Part shown: positions 21,498 to 33,900 of the stretch, piece after piece
Numbering within the stretch: the first letter of the stretch is position 1
Layout of the letters: each line of letters starts with the position of its first letter
NCBI GenBank assembly: GCA_020310875.1
Contig: CM035444.1
Span: forward strand, 18,843,698-18,907,697
Source of the DNA: Ceratopteris richardii
Lineage: Eukaryota; Streptophyta; Polypodiopsida; Polypodiales; Pteridaceae
Length of the DNA: 64,000 nucleotides
Direction: 5' to 3'
Made by a program: the position numbers and the translations under genes
Notes under the pieces: model-generated
Databases searched by the model: none
What the model saw: the letters and a program-made list of their open reading frames with translations, nothing else
Told to the model about the DNA's origin: nothing

Positions 21498-21941
21498 ATG
21501 GGTGGCCAGCTTCAGCGTGCCATATCCAGAGATGCGAGTATTGCAGAATACTTGCTCGCTGCTGCTGCAGTAGCAGTTGCCATCGTTCTATCCTGCTCCT
21601 TCTGGCTACTCGTCAGCTGGAAGCTCCGCTCCCGCCACCCTCCGCCATCTGTGTCCCCACCACCGGCTGCCACTCCCGCCGGTGCTCCGTCGGCCACACT
21701 TCCTCCTATTGGTGACGTTGATGAGCATGAGAGCGGTGAACGTAGCCATTGGCACCTGCTCATACCGAGCGAGAGTACAGCTTCTTTTCTGCTGCCAGGG
21801 TATGCAACACTGGTGTCGCTACCTGGTGATGCACATCCACGCATGGTAGGACTGCCGGCCGAAGCAGTGGTGGACGCCCATTCCTCTTCTTCACAATCTG
21901 CTGATCGTCACGCCCTCAACCGCGTGATGGATCGTTCCTAG
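21498..21941 (+). CDS. GLUTAMINE DUMPER-like single-pass membrane protein (147 aa)
   Basis: The frame is also open from ATGs at 21384 and 21444. I prefer 21498 (MGGQLQRAIS) because upstream residues come from a microsatellite. Residues 18-41 form one hydrophobic segment ending LSCSFWLLVSW, then basic KLRSR, which places the C-terminus in the cytosol. A Pro/Ala-rich linker (48-70) leads to LVSLPGDAHPRMVGLP (105-120), matching the VIMAG motif of GLUTAMINE DUMPER proteins (V-I-M-A-G-x3-P-x2-L-A-x-P). Those plant proteins are 110-160 aa, usually intronless, have an ACSYW-like membrane segment, and affect amino-acid export; they bind the ubiquitin ligase LOG2. The GC-rich coding stretch contrasts with the AT-rich surroundings. 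Family assignment is inference from two motifs. Confidence 0.6.
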   Translation: MGGQLQRAISRDASIAEYLLAAAAVAVAIVLSCSFWLLVSWKLRSRHPPPSVSPPPAATPAGAPSATLPPIGDVDEHESGERSHWHLLIPSESTASFLLPGYATLVSLPGDAHPRMVGLPAEAVVDAHSSSSQSADRHALNRVMDRS

Positions 21942-22433
21942 TTGCTTGCTCTTCTAATGTTCCACTCGCGAGTCCAAGTTCAGAGCATATTTGCAAGGTA
22001 GATGTACATAGGTGTGTACATATGAATTTGATGAAATAGATGAAGATTGATGTTGAAGAATCCTCTCTCTCTCTCTAGTTGAACTCCATCCACATTGTAA
22101 ATTTGCAACTACGAAGCTAATAAGCTATCTGAAAAGACATACGACACTTGAACAACGAATTCCATGTTCAACAACAAGCTCTAAGCTCTGGCCAACTTCT
22201 AATTTCAGATAGTTTGAAACCTCTCTCTCTCTCACACACACACACTCTCACACACACAGAGGCTCATTTTTCTGTCCACATTATGATCCCGTATAGTAGG
22301 TTCAGAAATCTCTCTAGTTTCTTTGCAGTTTCTAATATGAACAATCATTTTACTATACTTCAAAAGAGGAAAACCTTTATTCACATGGTTATTTATAAAG
22401 GACATTCTGATTACATGTTATACTAATGATAGA
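21942..22433. other. Downstream flank with CT/CA microsatellite
   Basis: No gene is seen. A CT run near 22063-22076 and a mixed (CT)n(CA)n tract at 22221-22260 are the only clear features. The first part presumably holds the 3' UTR of the preceding gene, but no unambiguous polyadenylation signal stands out. Confidence 0.5.
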
Positions 22434-22727
22434 CATGCCTCTGTATTAGTATCATAAAGGTAAAAAATTCATCAGTTGAACTGTATGAGTACATATTAAC
22501 TATTTTATCCTACCAATGAACATGAACATGCCTTTGTATTAGTATCATAAAGACAAAGAATTCATTAATTGAACTGTATGAGTAAATATTAACTATTTTA
22601 TCCACTTACCTACCTATGAACATCAACATGCCTCTGTATTAGTATCATAAAGACAAAGAATTCATTAGTTTAACTGTATGACTAAATATTAACTATTTTA
22701 TCCACTTATCCTACGTATGAACATCAA
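22434..22727. repeat. Three-copy tandem repeat, unit 93-100 bp
   Basis: Units start CATGCCT(C/T)TGTATTAG at 22434, 22527 and 22627 and run through CATAAAG, AATTCAT, GAACTGTATGA and TATTAACTATTTTATCC. Copies 2 and 3 are closest to each other and share a seven-base addition (CACTTAC-like) that copy 1 lacks. No coding frame spans them. Confidence 0.9.
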
Positions 22728-24346
22728 CAATATCCGGTGCCCACTGCCTATACAAGAGCTAGTGATAAGATGAAACAAAAATGCTAATGGTAATATGAGA
22801 CTAAAGGACCATCAATCAATGGGTTCACCAAAAGCACACTCAACTAACGAGTGAATATGGATGGTACATGAAATCAACATAAAAACTGCATGTTAGTAGT
22901 CACATGGAAGCCGATGTTCTTCATGCTTATATAAGGGCTTTTCAGCAATTCAATATGGGTGAAAGTGTAAAAGCTAGTTGAGATAATTTGTATGCATATG
23001 GCTCATGCATGTGTCCATGTCTTATCTAATTCAATTCTAGCTACCTACATGCACTCTTCAATAATACACTCGAGGCTCGGTTACAAGCTTGTGTGGTCAA
23101 AGATCCAAAAACCATAAACCATACAAAAATGGGTGGGTTTCTTTAGAAAATGGTTTTGAAAAAGTAAAAAAATGTTTAGAAACAAGATTGATCAAATATT
23201 AAAGGTCCAAGTTTAAATTCTCAAAGTCAAAGAGCCTATGAATGTGGACCATTGTATTGGCTTGAGATCAAATGGCTAAGAACAAAGCAATCATTGCAAA
23301 AAGTGCCTTTAGAAATGGAACATTGGATTTCCTCTTCAATTGGATTATAGGCACCTGCGTTTGTGACCTTTGGATCTACCCAAGATCCAATGGATTAGGT
23401 TCGTCCCACACAAGATAAAGGCACTGTTTAAAGGCAACCATCGGATGCTTATCACATCCTACGTGGATATTTATCACGAAAAGGAAATCAATCCCATTTT
23501 CGTGCATCTATTGGATCACATATGATCTAATGGCCAAGCTGTTTGCAAAGAGTGTGCACACTCTTGTCCCCACTCCCATGAATTTGAATGCATTCTCTCT
23601 TTAGATTCTTATGAGATTTAATATAAGCCATTGATTTTAAAAATCCAAAGGCCCACGTATGCTCATGGATGAGAGAACAAATATATCATCTACATTATTT
23701 ATTTCACAATGCCACTGGTGGTTTCATGTGGCTCATAAATTAAACCTTTTAATCTCTAAAATTAAAGATCCTCACAAGACCCATGCAAAGCTCACTTTTT
23801 TCGCTAATGAATTTGATGAAAATATGGTTATTATATGGACATGACATATTCGGATCTTTATACAGTGGCGGTGAGCTTCACACTTAGCAATGATAATACA
23901 TAGTAGCAACAATGCATCTTCAATTCAATCCCTCAAGTTCCAAGATCATGGTACACTGTTGTCTATTATGTCTCTACTATTGATGACATGATTGCTCCTA
24001 CATTATCTACATTTGTATCCACATGAGTGCACCTTTGTTCATGAAAAAGGGAATTGTCAGATAAATGATAATGAATCCATCCCGTAACGAAGGATTCATT
24101 GCTTTAGTGATGGCTCCTTCTTTCTGAGGAATTTTGCTCAAGCGAGGGTCATTAAACCACAGATGCAAGAAATCGAGGATCATTCAATGATATATGCGAG
24201 ATCATCGTTCTTGCAAGGATCCTTTGGGACCTCCATAACAACGATTGCACTTTGTAAGTGATGCGCAGCATTGTCTTTGCTATGCCCATCGGTTTTAAAA
24301 AAAAAAGTCTCAAGCGCCCACAAAAGAAAGAGTAAGGGAGCTCCCA
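22728..24346. other. Intergenic stretch, no gene recognised
   Basis: Only short open frames without family motifs occur (for example 23659-23844). The stretch is AT-rich without clear repeats. I see no LTR, LINE or RNA gene. Confidence 0.45.
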
Positions 24347-24540
24347 TGAGAGAGAGAGAGAGAGAGAGACCTTCGTAGCTTGAGTTTGTGTGTGTGCGCG
24401 CGGGCATGAGAGAGAATACTTATGTGTGCGTGTGTGTGAGGGAGAGAGATAATACTTATGTGTGCGTGTGTGAGTGAGAGAGAGACCAATAGGTACACCA
24501 CAGAGAACAATAGGTACACCACAGATCTGTGTTTTCATAA
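24347..24540. repeat. Cluster of simple and short tandem repeats
   Basis: A (GA)n tract (24347-24369) is followed by TG/CG-rich runs, then a roughly 32-35-bp unit AGAGA.AATACTTATGTGTGCG used twice, then a 20-21-bp unit containing CAATAGGTACACCACAGA twice (about 24487-24525). Apparent open frames here are repeat artefacts. Confidence 0.85.
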
Positions 24541-24557
24541 GTATGCATTGTGGGTGC

Positions 24558-24582
24558 ATCACGTATCCATTTTTTTCATGGT
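24558..24582. other. 25-bp target-site duplication, left copy
   Basis: The 25 bases starting ATCACGTATCC and ending TTCATGGT are repeated exactly at 26824-26848, bracketing composite copy 2. Long duplications with an A-rich 3' end are typical of target-primed LINE insertion. Confidence 0.9.
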
Positions 24583-24584
24583 TT

Positions 24585-25469
24585 TGTTTTGTGTTTTTTT
24601 AATTAATCGTGTTAGTACGTGGACTATTGTAGAGTTTTTAGGCTAAGTGAGCTTTATACTTTTTCTTTTTTGCAAAACATGCTTTAAATTATAACAAGAA
24701 AAAAATATAAGAAAGTTAGAGAAAAGATAAAGAAGGTTGATTTTTTTTTTTCTTTTGTGGGGGACTCACTTGCTTTTTAACTATTTGTTTTTTAGAATGA
24801 ATGCCGTATGGTGCCTTAAGGGGAGGATTTCTTATAATCATGATGCTTCTTTCTAGAAAAAGTAGGTATTTCTCAATCAACCACTTTCTATGAGGCTTGC
24901 CAAAGTTGACATCACATTTTTCCTTCCATATCTTCAAGAGTGCTTCACTCCTCCTAATGGCAATCAACTGAGTAGAGGAGCACCCAAGTGATTCACCAAG
25001 TAGAGATTGCTCCCAATTAACTAGATGAAGCAAGAAAATGAGCTTACTAGTGCACTATTAAGTCTTGATGCTCTTAGGAGAGGAAATGAAAAGGTGACCT
25101 AAGTCTTCCCTACCACCAATGCATCTCTTACTTCATATTGGAGCACAACAAATTTTATTGGCTTTGGTATTGGTCCACATCCCCATCTCGAGAATCTTCC
25201 ACATAAGGTCTACTTTCTTGGTCTTGATAAGCAGGTGCCATAAGTCCTTGAACTTGAAATCCCATATAAACCAACTGTATTTCAAACACCACTTCTTGTT
25301 AGGAGAGTGATGAAAGTATACATTTAGTTTTATTCTTAGAGTACCCTACATTTCTTTTCCATTCTACCACCTCGATCCCTCCAAGCAAGGGGTTCCTATC
25401 CAAGCATCATGTGGGTCTTTGATTCATCCCATGCATTGATTTTGTGTATTAAAAGACACCAATCACCTA
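24585..25469 (-). pseudogene. LINE 3' end, zf-RVT domain (composite copy 2)
   Basis: This has the same content as 9415-10305, including HLVNWEQSLLGESLG and LKIWKEKCDVNFGKPHRKWL, differing at a small number of bases. It ends in the A-rich tail next to the left target duplication. It supplies the 3' sequence by which LINE RT would recognise the RNA. Confidence 0.7.
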
Positions 25470-25903
25470 CAATACTCTTGCTCTGTATTTTGCAGTTTTG
25501 GCAACCTTACACTCCGAATTTGGATTTGTGTTCTTCTACAAAATTGTAGAGGCTATTCCAAGATACTCATAGCAAGTTGAATCATCTCATTGCGATTTGT
25601 AAAACTCAACTTATAGCCAAAACACTGACCTGCTATCTAAGTGATTGTAGATTTTTCTTCTACATCAGTATGTGTTTTTTTAATTTTCGGGAGTCTAAAA
25701 CTCCAAAACAGGTTTTGCACCCTTCTATGATGTTGCAGCCCTCTATGTTAGCTATGCATAAAACTTTAAAACACATCAGTACGAGCTTTGTAACTCGATT
25801 TATGGCCAAAATACTGAACTGTTATTGAGAGATGCCGACCTACGCTTTCACCTCTTGTGACCTAAGCTTCCATTGAAGCTTCTTGCACACAAGCCTTCAG
25901 CAT

Positions 25904-25915
25904 GCTCTGATACCA
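25904..25915 (-). other. Primer-binding site in composite copy 2
   Basis: TGGTATCAGAGC on the minus strand directly follows the LTR end, as in copy 1. Confidence 0.9.
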
Positions 25916-25916
25916 A

Positions 25917-26105
25917 TGAAGGGCTTTGGTGTGTAGAACAAGAGGAGGAAGGAGGAGATGGAGGGAGAGAGAAGAGAGGAGAGACGTGTGCAAATGCGTG
26001 GAAGCCATGAAACCCACATAATGATCTCTCTTGAGGCAGTGCTCTATATATAATGTATATATATGAATATGGGGGTAAGGTCACATGACCCTTACATCCC
26101 CAACA
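25917..26105 (-). repeat. Copia A 5' LTR in composite copy 2 (189 bp)
   Basis: It has the same length and ends as 10753-10941, with about seven differences (3-4%). CTCTT and the LINE endonuclease follow at 26106, as in copy 1. Confidence 0.9.
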
Positions 26106-26823
26106 CTCTTTGGACTTGCTTTCCCACAACGTGATGCTTTGCGAGGGCTTCAACATTGCGGAAGATCCCTCGGATTGGTGGGACAACAAGGGGTGTACCA
26201 TTGACGGTCAGGAGGAAGATATCTAGGACAAAATCAAGCTCCACCTAGACCCAGTGGAGATTAAAGATACAAATGGCTTCTCTTGGTCAAACCTCCAATC
26301 TGGGGATGATTTGAGGAAAGCAAGACTTGATAGAAACTATATTGTGTAGAACATTATCCATCACTGGGGTCAACCAGACATCTACCAACCCACTGACCTT
26401 GCTATATCAAACCACTACCCTTTTATTCTCACCTTCAAACCGATTGCCAAACTCAGGAAAGCACCTTGGTTTCATGCTTGCGCGACGTCTTTCTCCCTTC
26501 GCTCTGTCCATCAGGAAATTACCTTGGTTTGGAGCTCGACATTTGCAAATGGGTCCTCATTGACAAAAAGTTGGAGGGTTGCAGTTGAGAAGACCCATCA
26601 AATTCTGGTCAAGACTCACAAGATGCTTTGCAATGTTTAGCGAAGGTGAAGAGAGAAACTCTATCGGAGGCTCTAGCATCTTGAGGAGGAAGTGAACAAA
26701 GGGAACTACCAATACCAGATTGGACTACAGAAAATGAGAGGCATGCTGAGATACGAGGAAGAAATTCAAAGGAAAAACTTGCAAGAATACTTTAAAGATT
26801 GGTGGGCACATAAGGCTGAAAAA
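26106..26823 (+). pseudogene. LINE ORF2 endonuclease end and linker (composite copy 2)
   Basis: The translation carries LCEGFNIAEDPSDWWDNKG, ARLDRNYIV, the degenerate SDHYP equivalent (SNHYP), APWFHAC and [20 protein letters not shown]. It is continuous across the site that Copia 1 occupies in copy 1 (about 26460). It ends where the 25-bp duplication begins, before any RT motif, and carries several stops. Confidence 0.75.
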
Positions 26824-26848
26824 ATCACGTATCCATTTTTTTCATGGT
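26824..26848. other. 25-bp target-site duplication, right copy
   Basis: Exact repeat of 24558-24582. It doubles as the outer end of the surviving left arm of the palindrome. Confidence 0.9.
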
Positions 26849-26890
26849 ATCTATACATGTATGTATGAATGTATATGTATATGTGTGTCT

Positions 26891-27102
<212 letters not shown>

Positions 27103-27214
27103 ACATGTAAAGACACACATATACATATACATTCATACATACATGTATACATACCATGAAAAAAATGGATACACACATACACGTGATGCACCCACACATA
27201 TGTATTTATGTATG

Positions 27215-28100
27215 TGTTATGAAGTAACTTGACCTATCCTAAAGGTTAAGTCAAGATGAAGATCCTTTAGAGGATTAATCAAGTTAAGAGCTTAACCTAG
27301 GGTTTAATTCTAATGAATGGGAAGGAGGAGCGATGGATTTCCAATCCCACAAGTATGTGGGGATATATTTTGCCAAAGCTCTCTTGTACACTAGGACACA
27401 GAGTGGACTTACCACTAGTAAATTTGCGAGAACTAGGACAAGTGGTGTGCACCTTCCTAGAGTGTAACCTTTGGCTTGCAACTATATAAGAGATGGTTGG
27501 GAGGTGAAGTGCACATTTTCCTACTAGTATAAGTAGACCCTATTACACAAGTATCAGGGCCTAGAGAATTAGTTCTTGATCTTTAAATCTTCATTCTGAG
27601 CTTGCATATCTCAACTCATTCCTCATGAACCTTGAAAATACTTAGCACTATAGATCTCATCTAAATCTTTCAAGCTTCTTGTTCTCCAATCATCGAGCTT
27701 GTTGCTTTTTGAAGCAAAAGGGATTGCACATTTTCATGTCTTGTTCTCTATACCAGCCTTTGAGGCTTGGTTTCCACCTTCTCACATGGTTGAAAATCCT
27801 AGCCAAGGTGCATGATGGAGCTGGTTAACTGCTTCTAGCTTATAGCTAGGAAGGCATTGAATACACATCAAGAGAAAGAGAGTATGGGAAACCCTTGATG
27901 GTGTGCGAAAAAGCTCTCTTCCTTCTCTCTACTGAGTTCAAGGTAGAAATATGTAAGCCTAAGCTTATTGACCACATATAGTAACTTTTTTCATGCATAT
28001 GGGATTATTAGGATATCAAGAGTAACCTTGAGATTAGTCATCTCCTATGTATCCTTTAGGAAAAATTTAGCATACCTCAAAATTTCCATTCTATAATTCA
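27215..28100 (+). repeat. Isolated LTR (about 886 bp), probably Ty1/copia
   Basis: It runs TGTTATGAAG...CTATAATTCA with TG...CA ends and a TATA box ACTATATAAG at 27481. A primer-site-like TGGTATCAAAAGG follows at 28102, one base after the LTR, close to the initiator tRNA-Met form. No partner LTR is present in the window, so this is a truncated fossil element or the start of one whose 3' end has been lost. It begins just beyond the palindrome. Confidence 0.65.
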
Positions 28101-30900
28101 GTGGTATCAAAAGGGGTTTTTCTTTGTCATAATCGGGCTCTATGAGGTTAGGCTTACCCTTCCCATTTAAGATATGAGGGACCCAAAAGAATTAACTTTG
28201 CAAGCATGGAGTGAATCATACAAGGACCTAATTGAAGTTAGGGGTGCAAAGGAAGGTTACTGAGCATGCTGAAAGGATATGGGGATGCAATGAAATGGAT
28301 TCTCGTAGCTGATGGGATTCAAGAATTACTTCAAATTTAGGTTTTTAGTTTACTTTTGTTTCTTCCATATTTTTGGTTTGTATACATGTTGAAGTAGTCT
28401 ATGCAAACATAGGATGTGAAAGTTTACAAGGAAGAGCATGAAGCATAATGAAATTTTTATTCCATTCATACACATTTCATGAGATAAATTTTTTTTTGAA
28501 ATGGAAACTTTGTTAGAAAAATAAGAGAATCCCCATGTGAACACATTATTCATACTCTTCATCACCATTGAATGGTATTTTTATGGGAAATTTTGCATCT
28601 CCATAGGCATGAACTCTGACATGCTTATCTCCTTGTATGCATCACATTAGATGCACAATTACAAGACTTTCATAAATAAAAAACAAGGTTTTTTGCATGC
28701 ATGTCTAAATGCTTTAGGACATTTGAAAAAAAACACTATGTGGCATGATTTTGTAGCTATGCATGAAGGACATCCCAATGTGAGTTGTGTAATAGGTGTC
28801 AACACCATCTTTGCCAACAAGTACAAGATTACGAAAAACAGAGTGGAAATTTGGTTAGTAGGGACTCTAGAGCATGAATTTTGCAAGGAATTTTTTTTTC
28901 TTGGATGTGGATGGGTCAAAGTGTGTTTTTCCACTGAGTATGGTCGGAAAATTATGAAATTTGGAAAAAGTCATTTTTTTGGAGAAGCATAGTTACAGAT
29001 TTGATGATGTGGCACTCTAGTTTTGGATGGATCTTGAAAATATTACTTTTTCAAAAATAAATTTAAAAAATAACCTAAAAAAAGTCACAATTGACATATT
29101 TCAGTAAAGAATGAGTCCTTTCAAGTAAATAAAGGACTTGATAAGAAAGCCAATTGGAGTGATGTATATAGAAAGGTATGGAACATTTGACCTTGTATCC
29201 ACGTAGATGTAGAGTTGATGGTATGGTGCATCAGATCTTGAGTTGTTGATTGTGTTTAGTCTAGGTATCATTATTGAGTTTGAATATTATGAAGGAAATG
29301 TAAGCTCAAAAACCCTAAAGAAAGGGGAAAAACAAGCTTCATATTCTTGTCCAATATCCAAATAACCTTCCAAAAGTCATTCAAATATAACTACAAAGCA
29401 TTCAAGTGTGAATTATTTGCCTAAGATGTTGGCTATTTCTTCTTTAAGAAATTGTTACATTAGATTTGACCAAAAAACTAAGATTCAACTTCAAAATCTT
29501 GAGCCAATAGGAGTTTATTAATTGTTCAAATATATACTAGATGACTAAAAGGTAGGACCTTTCAATTGGGGGACATAAGAACATTAAGAATAAACAACGT
29601 AAGAAAAATTTAAGCGTTGGCCTTGATCCTTTAAGAATAACTAAAACAATCTTTAAGATCTAATGAAATCAATTATACTATTGGATAAAGGTTTGCTAAA
29701 TGGTCAATCAAGATTTCATATAGTTCAAGGGATCTAGTAGTTGTGTGTAGAAGAGTTGGATCCCTTACTCCTTGCTCTCAAAACTTGGAGCAATCAAGTT
29801 AAGAAATGTGGAAAGGATCAAGAAGGCGCTATGAGGGCTTAGAAGGTGCATAATAGGTCGGTAAAGCATCATGTGTATCTATGTTTAGGAGAAAGTACCT
29901 AGTAGTATGGGACAATGGATTACTAACTCCCTTCAAGAACTCAGTTCTTTGATGGCAAGGAAGAAAAAGATTCATTATCCATAGGAAGGATAAGTTAGTT
30001 GTCCTTCGATAAAGTTGGATTTTTTTCATCCTTGTTAATGTGCATATGAAAGACTATATCTCCATAGAGTTTTTACAATTATACCAAAACAAAGACATGA
30101 TAAATTTTATAGGAGTTTTAAGCTAAAAATCCACAAGGACAAAGTAGAAGAATCTTGGAGTCAAGTACCAATAGTGAAACCTTCAAGCTTAAATACGTTA
30201 ATGTATTGAATCAAGAGTAACAAAAGATTAAATGAATCTAGGTGTGGAATAGTATAAAAAGATCATCCTTGGAAGTGTGAAATAATGGTAATACTTGATG
30301 AAGGACTATAAGTGGCAAGTCCATAATATAGATTATGATGCTCAAGTTGGAGATATTGAATCTAATAAGACGTCAAACTAGGAGAGGATTTCGGTTAGAT
30401 TCCTAAAATTCAAACCAAAGATAGAGAGGCTTTGGAAAGTCACTCTAAAGATGTTGTTGATTAGTAAAATCTAAGGATTAATGTAGGGCTTAAAGAACAT
30501 TTTTCTATCCAACATAGCTTAATTAATTCCTTCTTACGTGCCAAATGAGACTTCAAAGATGATATGACTATCTATATCAACTTTATGTCTTCCGGATTGG
30601 GCATAATATTGGTTGTATATAGAAATTTATCATCTATGGAGAACCAAAAAAGCTTGTTAGACATTGATTCAAGAAAAAAAATCCACAAAAGGATGTTCTA
30701 AAATAAAGGGCTAGCTGAATATGCGAGCGTGCCTCTTGTATTGCTAACAACCCCCCTCCCTCTTGCGTCTATCATCCTCAATGGATCCTTGTTGTAGGGA
30801 GTGATCATTATAATTTTGCAATAACTCTTGTTCTAGGGTCTTCTCATTGATATGTAGGCCTCGTGCTAGATCTACTTCTGATTATGTTTAGTCAACAAAA
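28101..30900. other. Decayed internal or intergenic sequence, no gene recognised
   Basis: This follows the isolated LTR and its primer-like site, so the first part is probably the leader and gag zone of that fossil. A frame opening MRDPKELTLQAWSESYKDLI near 28178 is gag-like only in a loose sense. The frame at 28651-28992 (113 codons, MHNYKTFINKKQ...) has no motif I recognise. The rest is AT-rich and stop-dense. Confidence 0.4.
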
Positions 30901-33900
30901 AGGGGGCGTCATGTGGTGGGTACCTGTAATACATGGAGTACATCATTTGTTCGCATGCAAATTATTATAGAAGATGGGTCGGCCTGGTGATAAACACCTT
31001 CTAGTGAGATTCTTAGAATTCCATCATGAACATTTCATCAAAAGTTTGCTTGTAGCATGTTGGAAGGTATTTGATTCTACAATGCTAGGGCATAGCAAAT
31101 TTGCATTGATGGCATAGTTCTCATGTCATAGATGAGTTCTAGGTTGCCATGTTCAGGCCTAGGGTGGATATGTGTGGTGCCTTAATCTTTCAGAACACTT
31201 TAAATGTAGTTTGCATGAGATAAAAAAATTTCAATTGCATTCATGCTGATATGTCAGTCATCCTGTGTAAGAAAGGGAGCCAATGCCTAATTATCACCAT
31301 CATATATGCAAATAATGGCCCTAGGGTGGTGCTAAATAAGGATAATTGGCCTAGTCTTGGCACATAGGATCATTCTAAACTTTGATTGTGAAAGCTGGCC
31401 AAGAGCATCGTCTGGGTATTGGACCATATCACTGATTAAAGAAATATATGCAATGGTGCCTTTGTCCAAGTCTACATCATTTCAGGATACCCGTGCAAAA
31501 GTTGTGCCCTCCAATTAGGTTGACATATTGTACCTCTGTGTGCTATTGGGGGAAGATCTTCTAGTTGGAACTATATCACATGAGTTAGAATCTTTTTGAT
31601 AATCCCTTTTATCTCTGCATTGTACTCTGCCAAGGTCATAAAATATGGCATGTACTGTATTTCATTGGTGGGGATGTACCTATGAGGCATGATTTCTTGA
31701 AAATAAGTGGATTTCAAAATCATCTCTTCAAAGATTTCCATCTCTTGTAATTGAGCTTCTACCCTGACTGAGTGTATTTGTCCCAGTTCTTTGACTGGTT
31801 TCATCCATGCAGGTCCTGGGAATTCAAAAGTTTCATGGCCATCTTTGCTAATGGGATGATTGAATACTATTTGAGGTTCATATTCTTCTTCAATTGTCGG
31901 TTCAACATGGACATTGATAGTTTCTTATGGCTCAATAATATCTGGCTTTGAGGCTAGCCTTTGAAGAATGTCCTATGTAGCAATCTCAACCTATAGATTG
32001 GCGACTTGAACTCATAGATGTTCAAGTTCTTCCATGGCCTTTGTTGATATAACAAGTTTGGTGGTATGTTGCTCTTCTTATGTCATTGTCTGCTCTCTTA
32101 CTTGTGTATTCTTCAATGTCTCATAATCTGCATTGATCCTTTCATAAGCTTCTATTAGTATTGAATAATCATCTAAGATGACCTTGATGGTTTTTGGTGG
32201 CACTGCGTGGAATCTACTAGGACTCATGGATGCACTAGGTGTATCCATTGCATCTTTGAAATTATCTTTATTATGCTCTTGGAGGCACTGATTTTCTTCT
32301 CGGGTGGCTGCTTGCTATCTCTCTAATAGTTCCATGATGCATGTCAGCTTGACATTGCGCTCCATTCGAGCTCCAAAGGAGCTCTTCCATTTTAATGGTT
32401 GCTTGCTTGTTTTATTTCTCAAGCTGAACCTCTAATGTATTGTGCATCTCTTTAAGTTTAGCATATCTTGCATTCAAGGAGGCATTCTCAATGCTTAAAG
32501 AGTTTATTTGGGCCTACAAATGTAAGGCGTGCTCCTTTAAGCAAGCATGTCTTTGGCCCATTGTGGCAAATTCTTCATGAACTTGATGCATGCATGTGAA
32601 CATTTTCCGCAAAGCATGGTCGATAGTCGATGATGAATAAATAGGATTAAAATGCATTGATGCTCGAGGATCTAAGTTTAATGCAGAGGGGGTGGAAGAG
32701 GGAATGGGAAGAGTGGATGCAAATGTGAATACACTTGTGAGTGTTGGTGATGTTTTGGGGGGGGGGGGCTTGGGAGTTGTGTGAGTGTTGATGGTGATGT
32801 GGTTGGTGGTACGATTTCCGTAGTGTCGAACATGGTTGTGTGTGTTGTTTCAATTGTGAAAAGTGGTACTATGTGTGTGGTGTAGGAAGGGTACTTGTGA
32901 AACTAGACAAATGATGATGAGACTGGAATCAGTTGGGTGATATGTGGTCTAGAGAAAGGGCCTAGTGGGATGTGGGATGAAAAGATATTGTCCCATGATG
33001 AGACATGTGTGAAGAGTGGGTCAAGTATTGAAGAAAAAAGAAGAGGGAAGTGCATGGGGAAAAAGTGATGGTATGTGGGTTGAATTAAAGTGAAAGTGGA
33101 TTGAAGAGGTGGTGGGAATGATGCAATTATTGGTGGAATGGAGGGGATAGTGGTATAGGGGTAGATATAGTTGTGGTTGGTGGTGATGTTACGAGGAAAT
33201 GGTCTCCTGTAAAGGTAGATGTACGAGGAGGGGATCAAGTTGGATAATATGGGTACATGGTGGCTAGGTAGTGTTCGTGGTAGGGTCTCAAAAAAGGATC
33301 GAAATTCTTGGGATAATTAGGTTAAGGTTGTGGTGGTATAACTAAAAAGGAGGTGTCGATGGGCAAGATTGAAGGAGGTGTATGGCCACAAAGTGTGGAG
33401 CATTTTGAAAGGTTTGGTGGTATTGGGACTTGGATGGGTTGACCTATGGGTTGTAAAAGTACATGCCAAGAGTCAAACCTTCCGGATATTCGATTTAAAA
33501 GGTAATTCATTGCTTTGATAGCATTGACAAGTTGTTTGAGAAGATTGATCATTTCAATGAAGGGGGCATCAAAGCCACTATTTTCCAATTCTTGTTGTAA
33601 GAGATCTTGGCTCTGTTCTTGAGTCATTTTGTGATGATTGCGAATGGCTTGCATGGTTTCATAGAGTCACTGCAAGGTGAATGTGTAAGCAACTCGATCT
33701 TGAGCACCATCATCTTCTGTGTCTTAATATTCATCATGTTCTTCTTGTGTGCCTTGGTGGTCTCGTTGGTTCCATTGATCTCTCTGCATTTCATCCTCTT
33801 TGTCAATTATAGGTCTATCCTCATCCTCTTGATCAGTGCAATTTTATGCTTCCTCTTGATTAGTCGGTGAATTGGGGTAGCTTGGTCACTCATACTCTTT

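Larger units (their letters stand above)
24583..26823 (-). mobile_element. Composite LINE-Copia A-LINE element, copy 2 (2,241 bp)
   Basis: On the minus strand it reads: antisense LINE endonuclease/linker, Copia A 5' LTR, primer site, leader, LINE zf-RVT end, A-rich tail. It matches composite copy 1 (9415-11292 plus 17988-18350) at about 97% by eye and shares every internal junction. Its ends are new: the tail end abuts the 25-bp duplication on the left, and the other end stops in the LINE linker at 26823. It has the hallmarks of a 5'-truncated LINE-mediated insertion. It lacks the Copia 1 insertion seen in copy 1. Confidence 0.85.

Noticed and set aside
22434-22727. Possible CRISPR-like array
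   Set aside because: Three adjacent long units without spacers in a eukaryotic genome; a plain tandem repeat.
24152-24562. Minus-strand open frames rich in Ser/Leu and His/Thr
   Set aside because: They arise from GA/TG simple repeats.
28651-28992. 113-codon open frame (MHNYKTFINKKQ...) as a host gene
   Set aside because: No recognisable domain, AT-rich, and located in decayed element sequence; no support beyond length.
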